51,443 nt of DNA. It comes from JAVHLK01 sp043806215. Its GTDB lineage: Bacteria > Desulfobacterota > Desulfomonilia > Desulfomonilales > Desulfomonilaceae. The position numbers and the translations under genes were made by a program. Shown here piece by piece: positions 1 to 8,064 of this stretch. How positions within the stretch are numbered: position 1 is the stretch's first letter; the number at the start of each line of letters is the position of its first letter. The DNA lies in assembly GCA_043806215.1 (NCBI GenBank), contig JAZDHD010000395.1, positions 1 to 51,443 on the forward strand, given 5' to 3'. The notes under the pieces are model-generated. The model made no database searches, was not told the DNA's origin, and worked only from the letters and a program-made list of their open reading frames with translations.

Positions 1-1
1 T

Positions 2-634
2 CCGCATCATGTCACGCAAAGAGGGAACCGCAGCCGGCCGACCATCTTCTGCCCGGAGGACTACCGCGCGTATATCGACCTGATGTCCGAGTGGTGCACA
101 AAGCATGGAGTGGACATCCGGGCGTACTGTCTGATGACTAATCACGTGCACCTGATCGCCGTGCCGGCTTCTTCCCAATCATTGGCACTCGGGATTGGTG
201 AAGCTCATCGAAGGTACACCCGTCGGATCAACTTCCGAGAAGGGTGGCGTGGCCGGCTCCGGCAGGGTCGCTTCGCATCCTATGTACCGGCAGAGACGCA
301 TCTTCTTGCGGCGGCGAGGTACAGTGAAATAAGCCGGGTTCGGGCTCGCATGCTACCAGATCCCACCCGATACCCCTGGAGCAGTGCCTCGGCTCACATT
401 GCAGGCATCAACGATGATCTGGTCAACGTGGCGCCCTTGTTGGAAATGATAGGCGACCGGCCCGGTTTTCTTCAGCAAGAAACGCCCGCCGAGGAGGCCG
501 ATCTGTTCCGCTTGCACGAGCGAACCGGCAGACCGCTTGGCAGCGAGGAGTTTACAGCCCACCTTGTGAAGCAGACCGGCTGGAGGCTCAGAAGAGGGAA
601 ACCGGGAGCAAAGAAGGAGAGCGTGGGCAATTAG
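2..634 (+). CDS. RAYT/Y1-type REP-associated transposase, copy 1, 5' end cut by window edge
   Basis: This is the C-terminal 210 codons of a small transposase of the REP-associated tyrosine transposase (IS200/Y1-like) type. It enters in frame at base 2, so the first residues lie outside the window; the second copy at 3595 shows that about 12 codons are missing. The visible part has the family motif YCLMTNHVHLIAVP, whose HVH is the metal-binding HxH, followed by the AAARYSEISRVRARM segment, which contains the Tyr expected to be the nucleophile. The reading frame is open to TAG at 632-634, unlike copy 2. The two copies align base for base with offset 3629 and no indels over about 650 bp, so the duplication is recent. 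The family moves or maintains REP palindromes by single-strand transposition. Confidence 0.85.
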   Translation, partial: PHHVTQRGNRSRPTIFCPEDYRAYIDLMSEWCTKHGVDIRAYCLMTNHVHLIAVPASSQSLALGIGEAHRRYTRRINFREGWRGRLRQGRFASYVPAETHLLAAARYSEISRVRARMLPDPTRYPWSSASAHIAGINDDLVNVAPLLEMIGDRPGFLQQETPAEEADLFRLHERTGRPLGSEEFTAHLVKQTGWRLRRGKPGAKKESVGN

Positions 635-654
635 GTATGGTGTACCCGGAACTC
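635..654. repeat. Right-end repeat of transposase copy 1
   Basis: GTATGGTGTAC plus the following bases directly after the stop codon is identical to the right end of copy 2 (4264-4283). It is the inverse of the left-end sequence at 3531-3550. Homology between the two copies stops here, which marks the element boundary. Confidence 0.65.
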
Positions 655-673
655 CTCGGCTTTCAGGAAGCAC

Positions 674-961
674 ATGACCGCATTGAGGCTGAAAAAACGT
701 GTCGAGTACCTGGAGAAAAATGCTGAAGATGCCGTAAGACAGACCGTAAAGGAATTCGAGCAGACGGTCCGTAATCTCCGGACCGGGAAAAAGAAGGGAA
801 GCAAAGCCAAACCGGCGAAATTCGATGAGATTGCCGGATACAAGGTGAGCCGCACGCAAGACGGAAAGAGAATGGTGGTGGACGGACTGTCCAGGAAGAA
901 GCAGAACGAACTATTTGAGGCTATTAAAGCCTTGTTATTAAAGGCTAACATGGCGACTTGA
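674..961 (+). CDS. Small basic hypothetical protein with N-terminal coiled coil
   Basis: A 95-residue ORF that I do not recognise. Residues 4-35 form a charged amphipathic helix likely to be a coiled coil. A Lys-rich linker (GKKKGSKAKPAK) and a second helical segment rich in Lys and Leu follow. There is no signal peptide or membrane segment. AGGAAG lies only 3 nt upstream of the ATG, so the ribosome binding site is close but usable. The gene starts just outside the transposase repeat end, so its promoter may have been replaced by the insertion. It may be a small nucleic-acid-binding or structural protein; that is a guess from composition only. Confidence 0.45.
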   Translation: MTALRLKKRVEYLEKNAEDAVRQTVKEFEQTVRNLRTGKKKGSKAKPAKFDEIAGYKVSRTQDGKRMVVDGLSRKKQNELFEAIKALLLKANMAT

Positions 962-1084
962 CACGGTGACAAGTCGCACACGGACAGATGAAATGCACGT
1001 CAGGATTGAACAGATGAAAGGGAAACGAGAAAGTCATGCAAGTTCAACGTTCCTTTCATCGGGAAGACTATACACAAGATTTGC

Positions 1085-1210
1085 TTCCTGATTCCTTTGT
1101 GCCTTAGTGGTTAATCTCTTCTCTTTCTTGGTCTTTGAATCTGTGTGAATCCGTGGAATCGGTGGATTCCTTCTTCTCTTCCTTGGTGCCTTGGAGTCTT
1201 TGTGGTGAGA
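1085..1210. repeat. Low-complexity dispersed repeat of the 'cttggtgccttggagtctttgtggtg' style
   Basis: The gap 962-1273 has no convincing gene. It is filled by T-rich sequence with phrases such as cctttgtgccttagtgg and ttggtgccttggagtcttt. Read on the minus strand these give Lys/Thr/His-rich pseudo-peptides (HHKDSKAPRK, LTTKAQRNQE). I recall this type of sequence as a widespread dispersed repeat in environmental bacterial genomes that is often misannotated as protein. Only one copy is visible here. Confidence 0.45.
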
Positions 1211-1273
1211 ATTCTTTCTCATCTTCGTTTCTTCCGGCTTTGTGATCGAAACGATTTCTCAGGAGGACCTCAC

Positions 1274-2551
1274 GTGTCTGACACACAGGAACAACCGCAA
1301 CAGACCGACCCAAGACAGGGCAGCAGCACTTTCATGAAACCTCAACGCATTGCCGTTATGAAGTGGTCGGTAGCTTTGGTGCCTGTACCGGTGTTGGTGC
1401 TGCTGCGATGTGTCGGGATTGCAGGGGACACGGATGTCCCTTGCAGGCAACATGGACGCGACGCCCATCGGTTCAAAATCGCAAAGATTATGATGCTGTT
1501 TGCAGTGCTTGTACTTGCCGTTCTGCTGGTATCAAGTGCGAGCATTGCTCGAGAAGCCGACAAAGATCCTGAGTTGGTAAGGGCTGCCCGAGCAGGCCAC
1601 TTGAAAGAAGTGTTCCGCCTTTTGAACCAGGGAGCGGATATTAATGCCAAGAATGGGAGCAGCGAGACAGCGCTCCAAGAAGCTGCACGAGAAGGCAACT
1701 TGGAGATGGTCAAGCTTCTCATCGAGAAAGGCGCTGATGTCAATGCCGGGAACGATGGTGGTATGACGGTTCTCCTGTCCGCTGCCCAGGGAGGGAAAAG
1801 CCTGGATGTAGTAAAGTTTCTCATCGAGAAAGGAGCCGACACGAAGGCCAGGGCCAATAGTGGTGTAACGGTTCTCATGGCTGCTGCCTGGGGAGGGAAC
1901 TTGGAGCTAGTAAAGTTCCTCATCGAGAGAGGAGCGGACGTAAAGGACAAGAACATCGATGGAGACACGGTTCTCATGTATGCTGCCCTGGGAGGCAACT
2001 TGGATGTTGTCAAGTTCCTCATCGAGAAAGGGCTCGACGTAAATGCCTGCAACGTGTTAGGCACGACAGTTCTCCTTTCAGCCTCCGCTGGAGGCAACTT
2101 GGATGTTGTCAAGTTCCTCATCGAGAAAGGGCTCGACGTAAATGCCAGGGACGTGCTCGGCGGCACGCCTCTCATGTCTGCCGCGCGGTTCGGCAAACTA
2201 GAGGCAGTGAAGTTACTTATAGACAATGGAGCTGACGTAAATGCCAGGGATGATGCGGGCGGGACGGCTCTCATGCGGGCTGCGCAGTTCGGCAAACTGG
2301 AGGTAGTGAAGTTACTTATAGACAAGGGAACTGACGTCAATGCCAGGGACAAGGTCGGCGGCACGGCTCTCATGCGGGCTGCCGATCAAGGCAACCTCGA
2401 AATAGTCAAACTCCTCATCGAGAAAGGAGCTGACGTCAATGCCAAAGAGAATACTTGCCTGCGGGGGCTTGGACGGACCGCTCTGGAAATTGCCCGGGAA
2501 AAAAGGCGCTGGGAAATCGTGGAATATCTGATAGCACATGGATGGAACTAA
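1274..2551 (+). CDS. Ankyrin-repeat protein, membrane-anchored or exported
   Basis: A 425-residue protein if started at GTG 1274, chosen because AGGAGG (1261-1266) sits 7 nt upstream. Tandem ATGs at 1490/1493 are alternatives that would put a hydrophobic signal (MMLFAVLVLAVLLVSSASIA) at the very N-terminus. The rest is about ten ankyrin repeats of 33 residues from near 1560 to the end, each with the consensus T-x-L-x-x-AA-x-x-G-x-L-x-x-VK-x-LI-x-x-GADVNA. The repeats are very alike at DNA level: about 50 bp near 1991-2040 recur at 2091-2140, and the units around 2184 and 2283 also nearly match, showing recent unit duplication. Ankyrin repeats bind proteins; the partner is unknown. The gene lies between two transposase copies. 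Confidence 0.85.
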   Translation: MSDTQEQPQQTDPRQGSSTFMKPQRIAVMKWSVALVPVPVLVLLRCVGIAGDTDVPCRQHGRDAHRFKIAKIMMLFAVLVLAVLLVSSASIAREADKDPELVRAARAGHLKEVFRLLNQGADINAKNGSSETALQEAAREGNLEMVKLLIEKGADVNAGNDGGMTVLLSAAQGGKSLDVVKFLIEKGADTKARANSGVTVLMAAAWGGNLELVKFLIERGADVKDKNIDGDTVLMYAALGGNLDVVKFLIEKGLDVNACNVLGTTVLLSASAGGNLDVVKFLIEKGLDVNARDVLGGTPLMSAARFGKLEAVKLLIDNGADVNARDDAGGTALMRAAQFGKLEVVKLLIDKGTDVNARDKVGGTALMRAADQGNLEIVKLLIEKGADVNAKENTCLRGLGRTALEIAREKRRWEIVEYLIAHGWN

Positions 2552-2692
2552 GGAACGATCCGTGTTTATGTCGACGCTCCATTGTTGGCCCCCTTGATCG
2601 TCGGGGTGGACGGTGGTTGCTAAACTTCCTCTCGCCGCGGAAGACGGATCTTGTCCGAACGAATGGCGGCGAGTGCAGAAAGGAAACATGAG

Positions 2693-3562
2693 ATGGGCGA
2701 ACCTACACCTGTTGTTAAAATTCCACCACTGACTACTTTTAAGAAAGACCAACTTGTTGATCTGTATAAGAGTCTGAATGGTGATTTCGCTGAGTGGTTG
2801 AAGAAAGGAGAGAGCGATAGATCTTATGAGCTAGCTGAAGTGATTATTCACCAAAGGCAGACGGCTCACCTGCTTGGCCAGGGAGGGAATGCCGCCGGGT
2901 GTCTTCCAGGCATAGGACCTCTTCTTGACGTTCTTCTTAACGAAATGGCATATCAGGTCCAGCAGGACGATCCTCTCCAAAGGTTAATAAGAACCGAGAA
3001 GGCTAGGGAACTGTTCGAAATTGACCTTCGCATTTACCCTCACGACGGACCGATACAGGATCCTGTCGTACTTGATCTAAGAGGCTCCGGCCGGATTGAC
3101 ACCTTAGACGTGAACAGCGGGCTGTATTGCGACTACTACGGCAACGGTTTCGCTATCGCAACCGGCTGGGTGAGTCCCGATGCAGGTATTCTCGTTACGG
3201 ACCGCAACGGTAACGGTGTCATCGATGATGGGAGCGAACTATTCGGGAGTCTCACCCCGCTACCGAACGGGGAGCCGGCAGCCGACGGGTTTCAGGCATT
3301 GGCAGATCTAGACAGCAGTCACGATGGCAAGATCGATGCACAGGACCCGGCATACTCGCAACTGCTAGTCTGGGCCGATCCCAGCGGTGACGGGAATTGG
3401 CAACAGGGCGTGGTGTTTACTCTACCCGAACTGGGTATTGAGTCCATCGACCTCAAAATAGGGGTCAAGTCTGGCTTTGTGGCATTTAAAAATAGGGGTC
3501 AAGTCTGGCTTTGTGGCATTTATGTTTTAAGAATTCCAAGTACACCATACTTGAATCATTGA
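2693..3562 (+). pseudogene. Truncated FrpC/RTX-like calcium-loop protein
   Basis: ATG 2693 is in frame and follows AAAGGA by about 8 nt; the TTG at 2651 is unlikely. Residues 1-120 are unrecognised. Residues 120-260 have the pattern DLRGSGRID...DRNGNGVIDDGSELFG...DLDSSHDGKIDAQD...VWADPSGDGNW. These are successive Asp-rich dockerin/EF-hand-like calcium loops seen in FrpC-type and RTX-associated exported proteins. In intact relatives this region is followed by long repeats and a secretion signal. Here the family sequence stops at 3454, where a 34-bp tandem repeat and then the transposase element begin. The last 35 codons are read-through of that sequence. I infer a gene truncated by insertion. 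Confidence 0.65.
3455..3522 (+). repeat. Exact 34-bp tandem direct repeat, two units
   Basis: Units 3455-3488 and 3489-3522 are identical, each containing GGGGTCAAGTCTGGCTTTG. The repeat is just outside the left inverted end of the transposase element. From memory, sequence of this form (GGGGTCAAGTCT..) often flanks REP-associated transposases, so it may be the target or REP-like part of the element. Confidence 0.8.
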
Positions 3563-4283
3563 TGTGAAGGGGCTGGAAGAATATACAGAGGGATATGGCA
3601 CGGATTGCACGAGTGGTTATTCCGGGCTGTCCGCATCATGTCACGCAAAGAGGGAACCGCAGCCGGCCGACCTTCTTCTGCCGGGAGGACTACAGCGCGT
3701 ATATCGACCTGATGTCCGAGTGGTGCACAAAGCATGGAGTGGACATCCGGGCGTACTGTCTGATGACTAATCACGTGCACCTGATCGCTGTGCCGGCTTC
3801 TTCCCAATCATCGGCACTCGGGATTGGTGAAGCTCATCGAAGGTACACCCCTCGGATCAACTACCGAGAAGGGTGGCGTGGCCGGCGCCGGCAGGGTCGG
3901 TTCGCATCCTATGTGCCTGCAGAGACGCATCTTCTTGCGGCGGCGAGGTACAGTGAAATGAACCCGGTTCGGGCTCGCATGGTACCAGATCCTGCGCGAT
4001 ACTCTTGGAGCAGTGCCTTGGCTCACATTGCAGGCATCAACGATGATCTGGTCAACTTGGCGCCTTTGCTGGAAATGATCGGCCACTGAGCCGCGTTTCT
4101 TCAGCAAGGAACGACTGCCGAGGAGGCCGATCTGTTCCGCTTGCACGAGCGACCCGGCAGACCGCTTGGTACCGAGGAGTTTACGGCCCACCCTGAGAAG
4201 CTGACCGGCCGGAGGCTCAGAAGAGAGAAACCGGGACCGAGGAAGAAGAGCATGGGCAATTAGGTATGGTGTACCCGGAACTC
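3531..4283 (+). mobile_element. RAYT-type element with 20-bp imperfect inverted ends
   Basis: The left end at 3531-3550 (gaattccaagtacaccatac) pairs with the right end at 4264-4283 in inverted orientation: 17 of 20 positions match, including an uninterrupted GTACACCATAC. One transposase gene lies between. Inverted REP-like sequences on both sides of the gene are typical of RAYT loci. Copy 1 shares the right end; its left end is outside the window. Confidence 0.7.
3595..4263 (+). pseudogene. RAYT/Y1-type transposase, copy 2, interrupted by TGA
   Basis: The frame opens with MARIARVVIPGCPHHVTQRG, the characteristic N-terminus of these transposases, and includes the HVH metal motif. TGA at 4087-4089 stops it after 164 codons. 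In copy 1 the same position is CGG, and the frame beyond the TGA stays aligned to copy 1 without indels up to TAG at 4261-4263, so a full product would have 222 residues. Two base changes created the stop. I treat it as an inactivated copy. The truncated product keeps the HxH and the Tyr segment, so residual activity cannot be excluded. Confidence 0.8.
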
Positions 4284-4335
4284 CCAGGGGATGAATCACC
4301 CGCCTCAAATCGTTTGTGCCTTCGGCACATTGAGA

Positions 4336-5385
4336 TCACTCACCCCCCGGCGCGCGCAGTATGCTCCCGATGTCGGTGATTCCTTCCAGATTGACGTTCT
4401 TCGCGAACCGGTCGTCCACCAAACCTTTGGTGTCCGCATTCTCCAAGAGCTTGAACCGGACCATCTGGTCGGCGAGATACTTGATCTCGTCCTGTTTTGG
4501 AACAAACCTGTCAAAGACGAACCGGCCGGGAGGGTGCGTCATCGTGAACTCGACAAGATCGAGCGGTTGGTTCCAATACTTTGCAGCGATTTTTGCGGCC
4601 TGCTTGGGATGATCACGAGCCCACAGGCCGGCCCGTGCGGCCCCTTGTACCAGCAGTTGAACTCGGTCGGGGTGTTTCATGATGTAGGCCTCCGTCACGA
4701 GGACCAGGTTGCAGATGAAACCCGGCCAAGATTTTTCGACGTAGTGGAGCACCTTGGAATCTCCGCTCTTGACTGTCCGAGCGGCAAACGGTTCACCCAC
4801 GAAATATGCGTCCAACGCTCCCACTCCAAGGGCCGACGCCATATCCGGTGGATTCATCTCCACGATCTTCAGGTCGGCACCGGTAACGCCATATTGCTCG
4901 GCCAATTGGCGAACAGCCAGGTTATGGCCGGAAAAACGCATGGGCACGGCTATCGTCTTGCCGGCCAAGTCGGCGAAGCTCTTCACGTCCAGATCTTTGC
5001 GGTAAACGAGAGTGCTCTCATGGCGATTACCGATGTAGACGATTCTCACCCCTGCGCCTTGCCGATGCAAGACCACCGCCAGCGGAGCAATGATAAAGGC
5101 GGCCTGTATGCTGCCATTTCGGAGCGACTCACCCATCTCCGCAAAGGAAGCAAACTTGAGGGCCTCGAAACGTAGACCGGCACCACTCTTTGACACGTGG
5201 TCCAGAATCGGGCAGGCAAGGTTGGTTATGACGGGCATATAGCCCATTCGCAGCACGGGCCTGGTCTCATGCTCGAAGTTGAGGCCGTAATGCAGAGCGG
5301 ATACAAAGATGAGCCAGGCCGCGGCCATGACCGCAATACGCCACCCGGTCGGAATGTTCAGGACTCTCCCTATCCTAAAGCGCAT
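4336..5385 (-). CDS. NitT/TauT-family ABC transporter substrate-binding protein
   Basis: A 349-residue SsuA/TauA/NrtA-like binding protein. Residues 15-35 are a hydrophobic N-terminal segment without a clear lipobox, so it is either cleaved or anchors the protein. The mature part opens with LRMGYMPVITNLACPILDHV, the usual first strand and ligand loop of the family. It then has an AGKTIAVP segment and GVGALDAYFVGEPFAA, the hinge region. It is the last gene of a permease-ATPase-binding protein operon and overlaps the ATPase gene by 11 bp. Family members bring in sulfonates, taurine, nitrate, bicarbonate or thiamin precursors; the sequence here does not reveal the ligand. Confidence 0.85.
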   Translation of the reverse strand: MRFRIGRVLNIPTGWRIAVMAAAWLIFVSALHYGLNFEHETRPVLRMGYMPVITNLACPILDHVSKSGAGLRFEALKFASFAEMGESLRNGSIQAAFIIAPLAVVLHRQGAGVRIVYIGNRHESTLVYRKDLDVKSFADLAGKTIAVPMRFSGHNLAVRQLAEQYGVTGADLKIVEMNPPDMASALGVGALDAYFVGEPFAARTVKSGDSKVLHYVEKSWPGFICNLVLVTEAYIMKHPDRVQLLVQGAARAGLWARDHPKQAAKIAAKYWNQPLDLVEFTMTHPPGRFVFDRFVPKQDEIKYLADQMVRFKLLENADTKGLVDDRFAKNVNLEGITDIGSILRAPGGE

Positions 5386-6190
5386 GGTGCACTCCCAATT
5401 CTTCGTACACCGTTCTTCTTAATTCCTCCAATTCGTTGCTGCTGCTGAAGTCCCTTGGATGAGGGAATTCAAGCGCAATATTGAGCTGGATCTTCGCCGG
5501 CCGTTCGGTGAAGACCACAACTCTGTCACCCATTGTGAGGGCTTCTTCTATGTCATGGGTGATAAAGATAATGGTCTTGCGGAAATATTCGTGCATATTG
5601 ATGACCTCTTCCCGCATCTTCAGCCTGGTAAGGTAGTCCAGGCCTGCAAACGGCTCGTCCATGAACAGCACTTCCGGGTTGACCACAAGAGCTCTTGCCA
5701 GTTCCGCTCTTCGCTGCATGCCTCCCGACAACTGGTGCGGATAATGGTGCTCGAATCCACTCAAATTGACGATGTCGACATATTCCCTCACCCGCCCGGC
5801 CCTATCTTCCTTGTTTGCCATCTTCCTCACACCCAGGCTCACGTTCTCCCAGACCGTCATCCAGGGCAGGAGGCCGTTGTGCTGAAACACAAAGATATTC
5901 TCCGAACTGGGGCCTGCGATCTCTTTGCCGTCGATGAGCAGAGTACCCGATGTCTTGGTCTCGAATCCGGCGATAATCCTTACGAGAGTTGTCTTTCCGC
6001 ATCCCGAAGGACCAAGGATGCATACGAGCTCCCCATCGTGAAATTCGAGATCCACATGGTCCAGCACCCTCAGATGCTGCCCCCTGTAAATGGAACCGTG
6101 GCCGTTAGCAACTCTGGGAGCGCCGCGGCGTTCGACGAAATCCTTGCACAGATCCTTGATGAACACATGACCCATTACACGGATCCCCAC
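5375..6190 (-). CDS. NitT/TauT-family ABC transporter ATPase
   Basis: A 271-residue nucleotide-binding subunit. Walker A is GPSGCGKTT, the signature is LSGGMQRRAELARAL, Walker B is VLFMDEPFAGLD, and the switch His is in FITHDIEEAL. The Q-loop reads FQHNGLLPWMTVWENV, typical of SsuB/TauB. About 20 extra residues (VERRGAPRVANGHG) lie near the N-terminus. It overlaps the upstream permease gene by 16 bp and the downstream binding-protein gene by 11 bp, so translation is probably coupled along the operon. It hydrolyses ATP on the inner face of the membrane to drive import. Confidence 0.93.
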   Translation of the reverse strand: MGIRVMGHVFIKDLCKDFVERRGAPRVANGHGSIYRGQHLRVLDHVDLEFHDGELVCILGPSGCGKTTLVRIIAGFETKTSGTLLIDGKEIAGPSSENIFVFQHNGLLPWMTVWENVSLGVRKMANKEDRAGRVREYVDIVNLSGFEHHYPHQLSGGMQRRAELARALVVNPEVLFMDEPFAGLDYLTRLKMREEVINMHEYFRKTIIFITHDIEEALTMGDRVVVFTERPAKIQLNIALEFPHPRDFSSSNELEELRRTVYEELGVHHAL

Positions 6191-6939
6191 GAAACGGATT
6201 CGATCTTGTTCAATTGCACTACTATCCTGTCAAGAAAGATCCCTATGACGCCTATGGCAATCATGGCATCCATCACATAGTCCATGCGCAGCGCGTTGCG
6301 CGAGTCCAGGATCAGGTACCCCAATCCCGACTTCACCGCGATCATCTCCGCAGCGACCACTACGAGCCACGCGACGCCGAGGCTGATCCGGAGTGCCGGG
6401 AGGAGTTCAGGCAAAATGGCCGGAAAGATGACTTTCGAAACCGTCTCGTACGGGGAAAAATTGAAGTTTGCCGCGACCTGGAAATAGAGCGAGTTGATGT
6501 GGTTGACCGCAGTGATGGTGGATACGAGCAGCGGAAAAAAGCTCGCAAGGAATATGAGAAAGACGGCGGGCTTATCTCCAATTCCAAACCAAAGGAGCGC
6601 CAACGGTATCCACGCCAGGGGAGAAATGGGACGGAGGAACGAAATGAGGGCACCGAACATGACCTGCCCGGTATTCCACCATCCCAGCAGCATCCCGAGA
6701 GGGACACCCACGATCACCGCCAAGTAAAAGCCCAACGTCACCCTGAACAGGCTTGCAACGGAATGTTGAAGCAAGGTGCCGTTCGCCGTGAGTTCCCACA
6801 AGCCCACCGCAGTGGCAACCGGGCCGGGAAACACCACATTGCTCCATCCGCTGAGGAGAGCAGCGCATTGCCAGACGACGCCAAGACCCATAAACACTGC
6901 GAGAGGGAGAAGTATACGCATGTAACGAAAGTTGGACAT
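6175..6939 (-). CDS. NitT/TauT-family ABC transporter permease
   Basis: A 254-residue inner-membrane permease of the BPD_transp_1 family with about six membrane segments. The conserved cytoplasmic EAA loop that contacts the ATPase is close to SKVIFPAILPELLPALRISLG. ATG 6939 is chosen because AGGGG precedes it by about 8 nt and the hydrophobic N-terminus starts there; a longer frame to 7008 is possible but lacks a better site. It is the first gene of the operon, preceded by a promoter at 7143-7171 and a leader of about 195 nt. Confidence 0.9.
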   Translation of the reverse strand: MSNFRYMRILLPLAVFMGLGVVWQCAALLSGWSNVVFPGPVATAVGLWELTANGTLLQHSVASLFRVTLGFYLAVIVGVPLGMLLGWWNTGQVMFGALISFLRPISPLAWIPLALLWFGIGDKPAVFLIFLASFFPLLVSTITAVNHINSLYFQVAANFNFSPYETVSKVIFPAILPELLPALRISLGVAWLVVVAAEMIAVKSGLGYLILDSRNALRMDYVMDAMIAIGVIGIFLDRIVVQLNKIESVSWGSV

Positions 6940-7136
6940 GAGTCGACCCCTGAGAGATTGGTGCGTCTGCAGAGATTCTGTCCGTAACGTACGAAATTCA
7001 GGAGGCAATGAGCCGTCCCGGACGTTCCGTCGGCGAAATTCCCGTCAAAAAGCTTGGCGGCCCGTTCAGCCTCGGTGCGTTCATGAGCGTCCGAACCTCG
7101 GGCCGGACTCACAGTACATCGTCTAACTACCGGAAG
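6940..7136 (-). other. Long 5' leader of the ABC transporter operon
   Basis: About 197 nt separate the predicted transcription start near 7136 from ATG 6939. The transcript strand can form short hairpins, for example GACG-GAA-CGTC and GAGTCCG pairing with CGGAC..CTC. No Thi-box, S-box or other riboswitch core that I know is visible. It may be a plain leader or an unrecognised structured element. Confidence 0.3.
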
Positions 7137-7142
7137 TTCCCA

Positions 7143-7171
7143 TTTATATATTAAAAACATGACCCGGTCAA
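7143..7171 (-). promoter_or_regulatory. Sigma70-type promoter for the ABC operon
   Basis: On the minus strand TTGACC is followed after exactly 17 nt by TATAAA. This is five of six at both boxes with optimal spacing. It points towards the permease gene. Confidence 0.7.
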
Positions 7172-7236
7172 TCCGTTGGTCGCGAGAGGACGTTTTTTTC
7201 CTTGACGAAATCACTTAGTATTGCTAGGGAAGCCTA

Positions 7237-7253
7237 AACCGAAACATTCGGTT
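7237..7253. promoter_or_regulatory. Perfect 7-bp dyad AACCGAA-ACA-TTCGGTT in divergent intergenic region
   Basis: The dyad lies between the ABC operon promoter and the TonB-domain gene. A 7-bp arm with a 3-nt centre fits an operator better than a terminator because no T-run follows. The regulator is unknown. Confidence 0.45.
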
Positions 7254-7356
7254 ATTGTATTAACTAACCCTAAGTAGGACTTTAAATGTTAATTCTTGCA
7301 CAGACGGGCTTTCCGGGGGCCTGTCCGGCGAAACCCAAAAACAGGAGAAAGAGGGC

Positions 7357-7965
7357 ATGAAGAAACTCACGGTCTTGACGCTGATTCTCGCACTGGGCGC
7401 TTCATTGTCGGCAGCGGCGGCGGAAACCTCGTCCGGGATGCTTGATCAGGTAGTGGTCGACCGCACCACGCGGAGCAAAGAGTTGAACGATTACGTAGTA
7501 CTCACCCGGGACCTGATTCAGAGGGCCTGGACGACGCCTGTGGATCTTGCGGTGCCGGGAGCGATGAAAGCAAGAATCAGGATCAATCTTGCCCTCAAGA
7601 GAAGCGGTGCGGTGGGATTGGTGCAAATGGTCCAGGGATCGGGGAACGACGATCTGGATCGCTCGCTTCTCAAGGCCATACGCGCGGCATCGCCATTTCC
7701 TCCGTTTCCTGAAGCCGTAAACGCGAGAAGCATGCTCATCAGGGCAAATTTCATCGTGGCGGATCTTCCGACCATTGGTGTAACGACGGCTCAGCACAGA
7801 ATAGATAGAGGAGTGCCTCCCGAAGTAGCTGCGCCTGCCGCGCAGCAGGCTCCCAAGCAGTATGTATGGGGAATCCCCGCCGGTTCCGCCGGAGAGAAAT
7901 CCTCGTCGGAAGGTACCGAAGTCCCCGAGGCTCCTCAGACTAAGAAATACCGCTGGGGAATGTAG
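7357..7965 (+). CDS. Exported protein with an unanchored TonB-C-like domain
   Basis: A 202-residue protein with a standard Sec signal (residues 1-22, ending SAAAAE) and no other membrane segment. Residues 50-140 resemble the TonB C-terminal domain: ARIRINLALKRSGAVG, DLDRSLLKAIRAASPFPPFP and MLIRANF match the same segments of the TonB protein at 8518-9567. Normal TonB proteins stay anchored by an N-terminal helix and take energy from ExbBD. This one would be free in the periplasm, so it cannot act as a classical energy transducer alone. The C-terminal 60 residues are Ala/Pro-rich and carry the motifs KQYVWGIP and KKYRWGM. AGGAG lies about 10 nt before the ATG. Confidence 0.75.
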   Translation: MKKLTVLTLILALGASLSAAAAETSSGMLDQVVVDRTTRSKELNDYVVLTRDLIQRAWTTPVDLAVPGAMKARIRINLALKRSGAVGLVQMVQGSGNDDLDRSLLKAIRAASPFPPFPEAVNARSMLIRANFIVADLPTIGVTTAQHRIDRGVPPEVAAPAAQQAPKQYVWGIPAGSAGEKSSSEGTEVPEAPQTKKYRWGM

Positions 7966-8064
7966 GCGGGAAAGGGGGCAGTCCTTTCGCCGGGCCGTTT
8001 GACAAGGCGTCATATTTGTGCTCACTATTGCGCCGCCGATGAACCGAAGAAGGAGCGCGTGCGC

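Noticed and set aside
1342..2373. 343-codon ORF antisense to the ankyrin gene
   Set aside because: Its internal repetition (Ser/Pro/Leu-rich) is only the mirror of the ankyrin repeats.
4087..4089. In-frame TGA in transposase copy 2 as a selenocysteine codon
   Set aside because: Copy 1 has CGG at this site, transposases of this type are not selenoproteins, and no SECIS-like hairpin is evident just downstream. A nonsense change is simpler.
6940..7136. TPP, SAM or cobalamin riboswitch before the ABC operon
   Set aside because: None of the conserved core motifs is present on the transcript strand.
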